From NCBI GenBank assembly GCA_007133875.1, contig SLLW01000302.1, forward strand, positions 1-5,540: DNA of 5,540 bases. Direction: 5' to 3'. Positions within the stretch are counted from its first letter, which is position 1; the number at the start of each line of letters is the position of its first letter. This stretch comes from Balneolales bacterium (lineage in GTDB: Bacteria; Bacteroidota; Rhodothermia; Balneolales; Natronogracilivirgulaceae). This document shows, piece after piece, positions 1-5,540 of the stretch. Under the pieces are notes generated by a model, which had not been told where the DNA came from, searched no databases, and worked only from the letters and a program-made list of their open reading frames with translations. The position numbers were made by a program, and so were the translations under genes.

Positions 1-298
1 CCAGATTGAACTTCTCCAGCAGCCAGCTGGATCCGGTTTCACAGGAGTCGATATCCGACAGCAGGATCTCATCCGCCATACCGTCCTGCTCGATGATCAC
101 CTCTGTATTCGTGATGCGATATCGCATCCGCTTCCACCTCTTCCGATAGTGGAAAATGATCCAGATACCCGCACCCAGGGCCGGTACAAGAAGTGCGCCG
201 GCAATGAATTGCAACAGATATACCCGCCAGTCGGGGTACAAGGTGATCGATTCGTTTTGGCTGCCCATACATTTTCGTGTTTTGTGGTACTTTTTCAT
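1..298 (-). CDS. Membrane protein with probable bacterial PH-like domain (partial, C-terminus beyond window)
   Basis: This reading frame on the - strand starts inside the window and stays open to the edge, giving 99 residues. One hydrophobic segment lies at about residues 27-49 (YLLQFIAGALLVPALGAG and onward). It is followed by a very basic stretch (HYRKRWKRMRYR), which by the positive-inside rule would be cytoplasmic. After it comes RITNTEVIIEQDGMADEILLS, then DIDSCE. This pattern of 'YRIT....I....G...EI.L.DI' is what I know from the bacterial PH-like families (DUF304/bPH2), where a small beta-sandwich follows a membrane anchor; their molecular role is mostly unknown. The start is uncertain. 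ATG at 298 and ATG at 268 are in the same frame, and neither has a clear Shine-Dalgarno sequence. The shorter form (89 residues so far) begins MGSQNESITLYPDW and has an A-rich leader, so it is equally likely. The gene is divergent from the ccm cluster, so a shared function is not implied. The family call is from pattern memory only. Confidence 0.55.
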   Translation of the reverse strand, partial: MKKYHKTRKCMGSQNESITLYPDWRVYLLQFIAGALLVPALGAGIWIIFHYRKRWKRMRYRITNTEVIIEQDGMADEILLSDIDSCETGSSWLLEKFNL

Positions 299-429
299 CA
301 CAACATCATACGAGGGTGTGACATTCGTTTTTTCGTAGTCTTGCTTCTGTTTTTTTTGTAATTTAGGCGCTATTGAAAACAAATGAGAAGACATCTTCCT
401 GTATCCAATTCGTAGAAGCCGGGTTTGCC
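299..429. other. Divergent intergenic region between the PH-like gene and ccmC
   Basis: These 131 bases separate two divergent genes, so by layout they should hold the promoter of the ccm cluster and perhaps that of the PH-like gene. The stretch is T-rich on the + strand and includes a run of eight T at 350-357. I looked for the Bacteroidota-type pair (TTG, about 20 bases, TAnnTTTG) on both strands and found only partial matches such as TAATTTAG at 359-366, which has no properly spaced TTG. No operator or riboswitch is evident. The promoter role is inferred from gene orientation alone. Confidence 0.35.
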
Positions 430-1104
430 ATGCCCAAACTTAATATCTGGAAATATTTACTGCTGTTGTGGATGACGGTGGTTCTGCTTGCTGCTTTTCT
501 GATCCGGGTTCCCGATATCCCGATTTTGCACGAAACATCCCGCAATCTCTTTTTTCATGTTCCGATGTGGTTTACCATGACGGTGGTGTTTGGTGCCGGA
601 CTGGTGTTCAGTATCCGGTATCTGGCCAGCAACAATATGCGAATGGATGCCCTGGCCGAATCGGCGACACTGATCGGAATCCTTTTCGGAATATGTGGCC
701 TGCTCACCGGCTCGCTCTGGGCCCGTTTTACCTGGGGAACCTGGTGGACGTTCGCCGAGCCGAAAATGAATTTGTCGGCGATGGCGATGATGATTTATGT
801 CGCCTATTTCATATTGCGATCGGCTTATGATGATCCTGAAAAACGGGCAAAAATTGCAGCAGTCTATAACATTTTTGCTGCGACCACCGTACCGTTTCTA
901 CTCTATGTGATTCCGCGTCAGCTGCCGAGCCTGCATCCCGGGGCTGACGGTAACCCGGCATTCAGCGATCTTACAGCACCTGAACTTCGCCTTGTATTTT
1001 ATCCTGCCGTTATTGGTTTCATCGGCCTGGCGGCCTGGATTATTCAGTTACGCTATCGCTATCTGATGTTGAGAAACCGGATGGATCGCAGTGCTGCATC
1101 ATAA
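430..1104 (+). CDS. ccmC: CcmC/CcsA-type heme-handling membrane protein of cytochrome c maturation
   Basis: This 224-residue polytopic inner-membrane protein belongs to the cytochrome c assembly (heme handling protein) family. CcmC binds heme at the periplasmic face and loads it onto CcmE with the help of CcmD. About six hydrophobic segments are visible, and the length fits CcmC (about 245 in E. coli). Two His match the heme-ligand positions of the family: His43 in FFHVPMWFTM and His169 in RQLPSLHPG. Between them lies the tryptophan-rich WWD-type motif, WGTWWTFAEPKMN, at about 102-114. Its usual Asp (as in WGTWWVWDARLT) is absent, and Glu110 is the nearest acid. I chose ATG 430 because it gives MPKLNIWKYLLLLW, with the first membrane segment close to the N-terminus. 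The frame extends 19 codons upstream to a TTG at 373, but those residues look untranslated. The gene is first in the ccm cluster, with ccmD 35 bases downstream. A plain CcsA of System II is unlikely, because CcmE and CcmF follow. Confidence 0.9.
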   Translation: MPKLNIWKYLLLLWMTVVLLAAFLIRVPDIPILHETSRNLFFHVPMWFTMTVVFGAGLVFSIRYLASNNMRMDALAESATLIGILFGICGLLTGSLWARFTWGTWWTFAEPKMNLSAMAMMIYVAYFILRSAYDDPEKRAKIAAVYNIFAATTVPFLLYVIPRQLPSLHPGADGNPAFSDLTAPELRLVFYPAVIGFIGLAAWIIQLRYRYLMLRNRMDRSAAS

Positions 1105-1139
1105 TTTGTTCCTGTTAACCACGTTTTAGATCAATTGTA

Positions 1140-1397
1140 ATGAACCCTGTATATATCCTGATTGTTACTTTCGTTGTATTCGTTTCGGATACGCTGAGCT
1201 CCGCTTATGGCGATTCCTGGGAAGGGGTCCGGGAAACAGCGGAGCAAGGGAATGTGATCATGCAGGCCATGGCATCCAATAATCTCATTTTTGTGGTATT
1301 GGGAGTCAGTTTAATTATATGGTTTGTGCTGATCGCTTATCTGATCCGGATCGAAAAGAAACTCGAATATCTGGAGCAAAAACATCCGAAAGAGTAA
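1140..1397 (+). CDS. ccmD: CcmD family protein, small membrane partner of CcmC
   Basis: This 85-residue protein sits between ccmC and ccmE, the usual place for ccmD. In E. coli CcmD is a 69-residue single-span protein needed to release heme-loaded CcmE from the CcmC-CcmAB complex. Here residues 47-69 (NNLIFVVLGVSLIIWFVLIA and onward) form a strong membrane span. It is followed by RIEKKLEYLEQKHPKE, a charged, probably helical cytoplasmic tail typical of CcmD. There is an additional N-terminal hydrophobic stretch at residues 3-16, followed by a polar linker (17-46). It may be a signal peptide or a second span; I remember Bacteroidota CcmD-family proteins with N-terminal signal-like extensions. 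Sequence conservation in CcmD is low, so the call rests on the span, the tail and the position. The spacers are 35 bases upstream and 42 bases downstream, consistent with one transcript. No clear Shine-Dalgarno precedes the ATG. Confidence 0.75.
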   Translation: MNPVYILIVTFVVFVSDTLSSAYGDSWEGVRETAEQGNVIMQAMASNNLIFVVLGVSLIIWFVLIAYLIRIEKKLEYLEQKHPKE

Positions 1398-1439
1398 CAG
1401 TCATTGACATTATCGTAACACCCTTTTTCCCGAAAACCT

Positions 1440-1832
1440 ATGCGTCCACGATTACTTTTTGGCATCATCGGAATCATCGCTTTCACAACACTGGTGATGA
1501 TCAATTTCAGCCAAAGCATCAGTTCTTACGTCGATTTTGAACAGGCGGCCACCCTGAGTGGCGATAACATCCATGTCGTTGGAACCTGGGACAACTCCCG
1601 TCCGGCTCAATTCTCCAACGAAACCATGACGTTCTCTTTTTATATGAAAGATGAAGCGGGCAACTCCCGGAGGGTAACCTATCCGCGGCCGAAACCGAAC
1701 AATTTCGAGCAGGCCGATCAAATTGTGGTTATTGGCGAGATGCGGGGTGAAACGTTTGTATCCCGGGATATGCTGGTGAAATGCCCCTCCAAATACAACG
1801 ACGCAACCACTCCGGATCTCTCCGGCATGTAA
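1440..1832 (+). CDS. ccmE: CcmE heme chaperone, Cys-type (CxxxY) variant
   Basis: CcmE is a membrane-anchored periplasmic chaperone that holds heme covalently and carries it from CcmC to CcmF. This protein has 130 residues (159 in E. coli). It has one N-terminal anchor at about 5-22 (LLFGIIGIIAFTTLVMI), then a beta-rich domain with recognisable family blocks: GDNIHVVGTW (41-50), TMTFSFYMKDEAG (62-74), VTYPRPKPNNFEQADQIVVIGEM (79-101, where classical proteins have the Y.G..PD.F..G..VV..G pattern), and FVSRDMLVKCPSKYND (106-121). The classical heme attachment motif is HDENY, with His binding heme. Here the aligned motif is CPSKY, with Cys115 in place of His and Tyr119 kept. This is the CxxxY form known from archaea and some bacteria. 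The C-terminal tail after the motif is short (11 residues). It lies 42 bases after ccmD and 124 bases before ccmF. Confidence 0.92.
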   Translation: MRPRLLFGIIGIIAFTTLVMINFSQSISSYVDFEQAATLSGDNIHVVGTWDNSRPAQFSNETMTFSFYMKDEAGNSRRVTYPRPKPNNFEQADQIVVIGEMRGETFVSRDMLVKCPSKYNDATTPDLSGM

Positions 1833-1872
1833 CAGTCCTGCCGGAACGCATCGGATTACGATCGCATATCCG

Positions 1873-1914
1873 AAGCTGTTCAGAACAACCTGTCCCAACG
1901 AATCAGCTTTTTTT
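1873..1914 (+). terminator. Possible weak intrinsic terminator or attenuator between ccmE and ccmF
   Basis: AAGCTGTTC (1873-1881) can pair with GAA-t-CAGCTT (1900-1909), giving nine pairs with a one-base bulge at T1903 and an 18-base loop. The 3' arm runs straight into more T, so the T tract totals seven at 1908-1914. The stem is AT-rich and the loop large, so it would be weak. A competing small hairpin (TGTTC-A-GAACA, 1877-1887) overlaps the 5' arm. Because it sits 40 bases before ccmF on the same strand, it may reduce read-through rather than end the operon. This is seen by eye only, with no folding energy calculated. Confidence 0.3.
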
Positions 1915-1956
1915 GAAGTAATTCCCCAACAACTTTTTGAATCGCAGTAATTTTTC

Positions 1957-4557
1957 ATGATTGGTACCCTTGGTCACGCCGCTCTCTCCCTCGCTTTCGT
2001 AAGCGCTATTTTCGCTACCTGGTTTTACTACCGCGCCGCTCAGCAAGGGGGCGAAAAAAACGAGGCTATTGCCAATGCACTTTTTTTTCTGAAAGGGGCC
2101 TTCACGCTTTTCGCCTCAGGGTTGCTGGTCTATCTCATCTTTTCCCACCAGTTCCAGTACTATTACGTCTACAACTACACCAGCTCCGATCTGCAGAATG
2201 TCTATTTGTGGGCCGCATTTTACAGCGGACAGGAGGGGAGTCTGCTTCTCTGGATCCTCTCGTCGTTTCTGGTCGGGCTGGCTATCATAAAATGGACATC
2301 GCCCATTTATCGCGCACCGGTGATGATGTTTATGGGGCTGACCCAGGTTTTTCTGTTGTCCATGGTTTCCGGGTTTCCGATTCCCGGCTGGGGCGATCTT
2401 GGTGCTTCGCCCTTCCGTACGCTGGCTTCCGAGATGCCCGATGCGCCGGTCTTTCAGCAGAATCCCGATTTTGTCCCCGCAGAAGGCAGCGGCCTGAATG
2501 ACTTGCTGCGAAGCCCCTGGATCATCATCCATCCGCCTGTCATTTTCCTTGGATTTGCGATGATGACCGTACCCTATGCTTTTGCACTCGCCTCGCTCTG
2601 GAAGCGCAAATATCACGAATGGATCCATGCCGCACTGCCCTGGACGCTGGGTGCCAATTTGTGTTTGCTCACGGCGATATTCCTTGGTGGATACTGGGCG
2701 TACGTGACCCTTTCGTTTGGCGGATACTGGGCCTGGGATCCGGTTGAAAACGCCTCGCTGGTTCCATGGATCTTCGGGATGGCCGGTATCCATGCCATGC
2801 TGATCCAGAAAAAACATGCCAGTTCGCACAAGGCATCGATTATTTTTGCGATTCTGGCCTATGTCACGATCGTCTATCAGACATTCCTTACCCGGTCCGG
2901 GATACTCGGCGATTCCTCAGTACACAGTTTTGTAGACCTGGGCCTGTACAACCACCTGCTTCTGTTTATGTTGGTGACCGCAGCGATCGGCGTCGGTATG
3001 CTGATTTACCGCTATCGCGAACTCCCGGAACCGAAAAAAGAGTCACCGGTTCTGAGTCGTGAGTTTATGATGTTTTCCGGAGCGATGATCCTGTTTCTGG
3101 TTGGGCTGGTCATTATTCTCGGAACCAGCTCACCGGTGCTTGGACGCCTGTTTGTCGACAATCCGACGCCGCCGGATCAGCAATTTTACAATAACTGGAC
3201 GCTGCCGTTCGGGATCCTGATCGGGTTGATGACCGTTGTTACCCAATATCTCTGGTGGAAACGGCACGATGCCGAATCGCTGGCCTCGGCTTTGATCGCC
3301 CCGACGCTGGGCGCATCCGTCATTACAATTGCCGCGGTGATGCTGGTCAATATGAACAATCTGGCCTATATGATCTATCTGTTTGCAGGTGTGTTTGCAG
3401 TGATCGGCAATGGCATTGTGATGATCAAATTGGGTCGCCGCAATCCCCGTAGGGCCGGTGGAACCATCACCCATATCGGATTTGCCATCTTGATGATCGG
3501 GTTTCTTGGCGCGGCTTTCGACCGGCCGATGGTGGATTCGCAGACGCGTGAATATAACAGAGCGGTGGCAGCCGGCCAGGTGACGGATGATGACGGATTC
3601 CGGGTGAATCAGCCGATCGAATTTGTAGAAATAGAGAAGGACCGGCCGAAGCTCATTGACGGCCGGTACATGGTTACGTTCAAAAGTGCAGAGATTACGG
3701 AAGACAACCGCCCGGGGGAACAAGAGTATGAAGTGCAATTTGAAGATGTGGAGTCGGGTCGCACATTTGTGATGCGTCCGACGGTATATCCGATGTTATC
3801 CAATTCATCACCGGGTGCTGTCGAGTGGACGGTGGATCCGGATGTGCGGACCGGCTGGTTCCGTGACATATTCATGTATGTCGCCGGATCGTCGCTGGTT
3901 GATCGGGAAATAGCACGTATGGAGCGCGAAAATCCCAGTCAGTTTCAGTCGGTCGATCAGCTTGGCCCCCAGATGGCCGATCACGATCCGGATGAGACCA
4001 AAACACGGGTCAGGCGTGGCAGTACGATTGATATGGGTGGGTATTCCATATCATTCCGAAATTTCATTTATATCGATGAGGCAGAACTTCCGGAAGGCAG
4101 CATTATTGGTGTGAAAGCCGATTTGGAGATCACCGATAGTGCGTCGGGCGAGAGCTGGGAATTGCAACCGCGATACATTCTGGCATCCGACGACGATGCG
4201 CAATATGCGATCAATCCTGCCGAGGAGCTGCCATTTATGGATGAAGGGATGGTCCGGTTCACGGAAATACATCCTGACAGTGACGAAATTGAGTTGGCGT
4301 TTCGCGGGATTGACGGTGAGCCGGAGCGTGAATGGATATTACTGGCAGCCGAGCACAAGCCGATGATTTCGGTGGTATGGTTGGGCACCTTTTTATTGAT
4401 GTTCGGCTTTAGTGTGGCTATTATATACCGCTGGGCGGATCAGAAAAAACGGGAAAAGCATGAAAATGAATTTGGCCCGCCTTCGGAAAATGGCAATGAT
4501 ACAGATGATCTATCCAGTAAAAATAAAATTGAGGGAAAAGATGAAGTACCGGTTTGA
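1957..4557 (+). CDS. ccmF: CcmF, heme lyase subunit of cytochrome c maturation, with long periplasmic domain
   Basis: CcmF takes heme from CcmE and attaches it to the CXXCH motif of apocytochrome c in the periplasm. The protein has 866 residues, much longer than E. coli CcmF (647). Residues 1-520 form the multi-span core. Family marks are the GQEGSLLLW block (91-99), His192 in IIIHPPVIFLGF, the WWD motif FGGYWAWDPVENASLVPW (254-271), His279 in AGIHAML, TFLTRSGILGDSSVHSF with His323 (309-325), and His506 in GGTITHIGFAIL. These four His correspond to E. coli H173, H261, H303 and H491, so the heme-binding set looks complete. Residues 521-800 are a polar region, probably periplasmic, that ends in EHKPMISVVWLGTFLLMFGFS, a last span at about 803-824. 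The family normally has a similar loop and last span, but the loop here is far longer. A charged cytoplasmic tail (826-866) closes the protein and overlaps the next gene by 17 bases. The ATG at 1957 gives the expected MIGTLGHAAL start. No frameshift is seen. Confidence 0.96.
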   Translation: MIGTLGHAALSLAFVSAIFATWFYYRAAQQGGEKNEAIANALFFLKGAFTLFASGLLVYLIFSHQFQYYYVYNYTSSDLQNVYLWAAFYSGQEGSLLLWILSSFLVGLAIIKWTSPIYRAPVMMFMGLTQVFLLSMVSGFPIPGWGDLGASPFRTLASEMPDAPVFQQNPDFVPAEGSGLNDLLRSPWIIIHPPVIFLGFAMMTVPYAFALASLWKRKYHEWIHAALPWTLGANLCLLTAIFLGGYWAYVTLSFGGYWAWDPVENASLVPWIFGMAGIHAMLIQKKHASSHKASIIFAILAYVTIVYQTFLTRSGILGDSSVHSFVDLGLYNHLLLFMLVTAAIGVGMLIYRYRELPEPKKESPVLSREFMMFSGAMILFLVGLVIILGTSSPVLGRLFVDNPTPPDQQFYNNWTLPFGILIGLMTVVTQYLWWKRHDAESLASALIAPTLGASVITIAAVMLVNMNNLAYMIYLFAGVFAVIGNGIVMIKLGRRNPRRAGGTITHIGFAILMIGFLGAAFDRPMVDSQTREYNRAVAAGQVTDDDGFRVNQPIEFVEIEKDRPKLIDGRYMVTFKSAEITEDNRPGEQEYEVQFEDVESGRTFVMRPTVYPMLSNSSPGAVEWTVDPDVRTGWFRDIFMYVAGSSLVDREIARMERENPSQFQSVDQLGPQMADHDPDETKTRVRRGSTIDMGGYSISFRNFIYIDEAELPEGSIIGVKADLEITDSASGESWELQPRYILASDDDAQYAINPAEELPFMDEGMVRFTEIHPDSDEIELAFRGIDGEPEREWILLAAEHKPMISVVWLGTFLLMFGFSVAIIYRWADQKKREKHENEFGPPSENGNDTDDLSSKNKIEGKDEVPV
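4531..4540 (+). promoter_or_regulatory. Shine-Dalgarno sequence for the DUF5683-like gene, inside the ccmF 3' end
   Basis: GAGGGAAAAG directly precedes the ATG at 4541, with GAGGG six to ten bases upstream of it. It is the clearest ribosome binding site in the window; the ccm genes have none as good. It lies within the ccmF coding sequence and favours ATG 4541 over the longer open frame that reaches back to 4412. It suggests independent ribosome loading or translational coupling with ccmF. Confidence 0.6.
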
Positions 4558-5344
4558 GTTGATGATTTTCGGGGCAATCCTGATGCTTGCGGCATCAGCA
4601 TCCGGCGCATTTGCTCAGCTGGACCGGGACTTTGTCGGGCCTGTATCAGGAGAATCAATAGATTTGGCACCTTCCATTCTGGAGAACAACAAGATGACGC
4701 CGGGATCCGGTGGATTCTCATTTGAGGAGCGTACGGTTATGGGAAACTCCGTATCTGCGGATGATTTTGAAAGCCGTTCGCCGTTGGGGGCGTTGTTGCG
4801 ATCCTTTATCGTGCCGGGGTGGGGCCATTGGTATGTCGATTCCGACAACTGGCGGATGGGCCAGTATCACCTGGCTGCCGATGTGGCATTACTGGCCGCC
4901 TGGCTGGGCATCAACCGGCAGTCCTATGTGGTTGAAAAGAATATGTTCACTCACGCTTCGGCCTACTCGGGAGTGGATATCCGGGAACACGGACGCGAGT
5001 TTGAATTGGCCGTTGGAGAACACCGGTCGTGGGATGCGTATATGGATCACCATGAGCGTACGCGGAACTGGGACCGTCTGGAAAATTTCCCTGATTCACC
5101 GGAATACCGCTGGCACTGGGAGTCAGATGAGCAGCGTCGTGAGTACCGAGATATGCGTTCCCGTCGTGACAATCTGAATCAGCAGCTTCCGGCCATTACC
5201 GCTATAATGGTGGTCAACCGGGTGATAAGCGGTATCGGTGCTTATAACCGGGGGCGTGCCTATACTCCTGACAATGCTTCGGTCTATGTGGTACCCGGAC
5301 CGGAAAATCGGGGATTTGAAACCCGTTTGCGGTTTTCGTTTTAA
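4541..5344 (+). CDS. Exported DUF5683-like protein of unknown function
   Basis: This protein has 267 residues. Its N-terminus (MKYRFELMIFGAILMLAASA, then SGAFA-Q) is a clear Sec signal peptide with likely cleavage after AFA at residue 25. A polar linker runs to about 78. Then comes SPLGALLRSFIVPGWGHWY (80-98) with WRMGQYHLAADVALLAAWLG (104-123). The 'P..A...S...PG.G..Y....W..g..y' pattern matches what I recall of DUF5683, a family common in Bacteroidota with no known reaction. Residues 145-215 are rich in charged residues, His and Trp and may form helices (HRSWDAYMDHHERTRNW, EQRREYRDMRSRRDNLNQQ). A second apolar stretch (217-235) contains AITAIMVVNRVISGIGAY, similar to the 'N...S..DAY' end of such domains. 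It ends in RLRFSF; a C-terminal Phe is common in outer-membrane proteins, but it is weak evidence alone. The start at 4541 is set by the signal peptide and the ribosome binding site. It overlaps ccmF by 17 bases, so it is probably co-transcribed. Confidence 0.8.
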   Translation: MKYRFELMIFGAILMLAASASGAFAQLDRDFVGPVSGESIDLAPSILENNKMTPGSGGFSFEERTVMGNSVSADDFESRSPLGALLRSFIVPGWGHWYVDSDNWRMGQYHLAADVALLAAWLGINRQSYVVEKNMFTHASAYSGVDIREHGREFELAVGEHRSWDAYMDHHERTRNWDRLENFPDSPEYRWHWESDEQRREYRDMRSRRDNLNQQLPAITAIMVVNRVISGIGAYNRGRAYTPDNASVYVVPGPENRGFETRLRFSF

Positions 5345-5385
5345 TTCGGGATTGCGTTAAGCAGCTCAAAACCCACCACCCAATC

Positions 5386-5540
5386 ATGCCCCGATATGTG
5401 ATGCAGCTCAGTTATGACGGAACCCGGTATTACGGGTGGCAGCGTCAGCCTGACCATGCAACGGTTCAGGGAGTGGTTGAAGAGGCGGCAAGCCGGGTAA
5501 TCCAGGAAGAAATAAAGTTGTATGGATCCGGCCGGACCGA
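5386..5540 (+). CDS. truA: tRNA pseudouridine(38-40) synthase TruA (partial, 5' end only)
   Basis: TruA converts uridine to pseudouridine at positions 38-40 of the tRNA anticodon stem-loop in the cytoplasm. The first 51 residues are present. They begin MPRYVMQLSYDGTRYYGWQR, followed by QPDHATVQGVVEEA, matching the family's N-terminal strand, the YDGt.y.GWQ.Q block and the TVQ..le.a block. The fragment ends in KLYGSGRT, with 'ga' as the next partial codon. The family motif is GRTDxGVHA, and its Asp is the catalytic nucleophile, so that codon is cut exactly at the window edge and only its first two bases (consistent with Asp) can be seen. The gene follows the DUF5683-like gene after 41 bases with no terminator-like hairpin, so it may be read from the same transcript. 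No strong Shine-Dalgarno is seen before ATG 5386. Confidence 0.93.
   Translation, partial: MPRYVMQLSYDGTRYYGWQRQPDHATVQGVVEEAASRVIQEEIKLYGSGRT

Noticed and set aside
69..272. Closed 67-residue frame on the - strand starting at 272
   Set aside because: The overlapping frame from 298/268 gives a membrane segment and PH-like pattern, stays open to the edge and is far more protein-like.
268..366. Partial matches to the Bacteroidota -7 promoter box (TACATTTT, TACTTTTT, TAATTTAG)
   Set aside because: None has a TTG at the proper upstream distance, and such T-rich matches are expected by chance here.
373..429. TTG-initiated N-terminal extension of ccmC by 19 residues
   Set aside because: The extension is polar and unlike a CcmC N-terminus, and no ribosome binding site precedes it. 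ATG 430 puts the first membrane segment where expected.
1452..1958. Open frame of 168 codons on the - strand opposite ccmE
   Set aside because: It is antisense to a well-supported gene, has no recognisable family features, and is rich in residues expected from reversed coding sequence.
2081..2088. Run of eight T inside ccmF as a possible frameshift or slippage site
   Set aside because: The frame is continuous through it (ALFFL) and the protein matches the family on both sides. There is no sign of programmed or error frameshift.
2116..3738. Long - strand open frames of about 237 and 202 codons opposite ccmF
   Set aside because: They are shadows of the ccmF frame, with no hydrophobic, motif or start-site support.
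4412..4540. Longer form of the DUF5683-like protein starting at 4412
   Set aside because: It would overlap ccmF by 146 bases and bury the signal peptide. The added residues look like ccmF read in another frame. ATG 4541 has a good ribosome binding site and a clean signal peptide.
5345..5385. Spacer between the DUF5683-like gene and truA checked for a terminator
   Set aside because: No stem followed by a T tract is visible in these 41 bases.
1..5540. CRISPR array, insertion sequence, tRNA or rRNA gene, or integration site
   Set aside because: I saw no regularly spaced repeats, transposase, terminal inverted repeats, tRNA-like cloverleaf or rRNA sequence anywhere in the window.

Overview
The window carries most of a cytochrome c maturation (Ccm, System I) cluster on the + strand, flanked by unrelated genes. 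The base composition looks balanced. The gene set is a CcmC/CcsA-type permease, a two-hydrophobic-segment CcmD, a Cys-type CcmE, a very long CcmF, and a DUF5683-like secreted protein next to truA. This suggests a Gram-negative member of the Bacteroidota/Rhodothermota/Balneolota group, perhaps a Balneolales-like bacterium. That placement is inferred from family resemblance, not from a search.

Layout. Positions 1-298 (- strand) hold the start of a membrane protein with a probable bacterial PH-like domain, cut by the window edge. A 131-base divergent intergenic region follows. Then come, all on +, ccmC (430-1104), ccmD (1140-1397), ccmE (1440-1832), a 124-base gap with a possible weak terminator or attenuator hairpin, ccmF (1957-4557), a DUF5683-like exported protein (4541-5344, overlapping ccmF by 17 bases), and the first 155 bases of truA (5386 to the edge).

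How the genes work together. In System I, CcmC with CcmD loads heme onto the periplasmic chaperone CcmE. CcmE passes the heme to CcmF, which attaches it to CXXCH motifs of apocytochromes. All four of those parts are here in pathway order. The ABC exporter genes ccmA and ccmB and the thioredoxin/apocytochrome handling genes ccmG, ccmH and ccmI are not in the window.

The most notable points concern departures from the E. coli model. CcmE has Cys (CPSKY) where the classical protein has the heme-binding His of HxxxY. CcmC has a WWD-like motif without the usual Asp. CcmF keeps all four expected His and its own WWD motif but has a periplasmic region near its C-terminus roughly 280 residues long. 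Together these point to the CxxxY branch of System I (sometimes called System I*), a known but less studied variant, rather than to a wholly new system.
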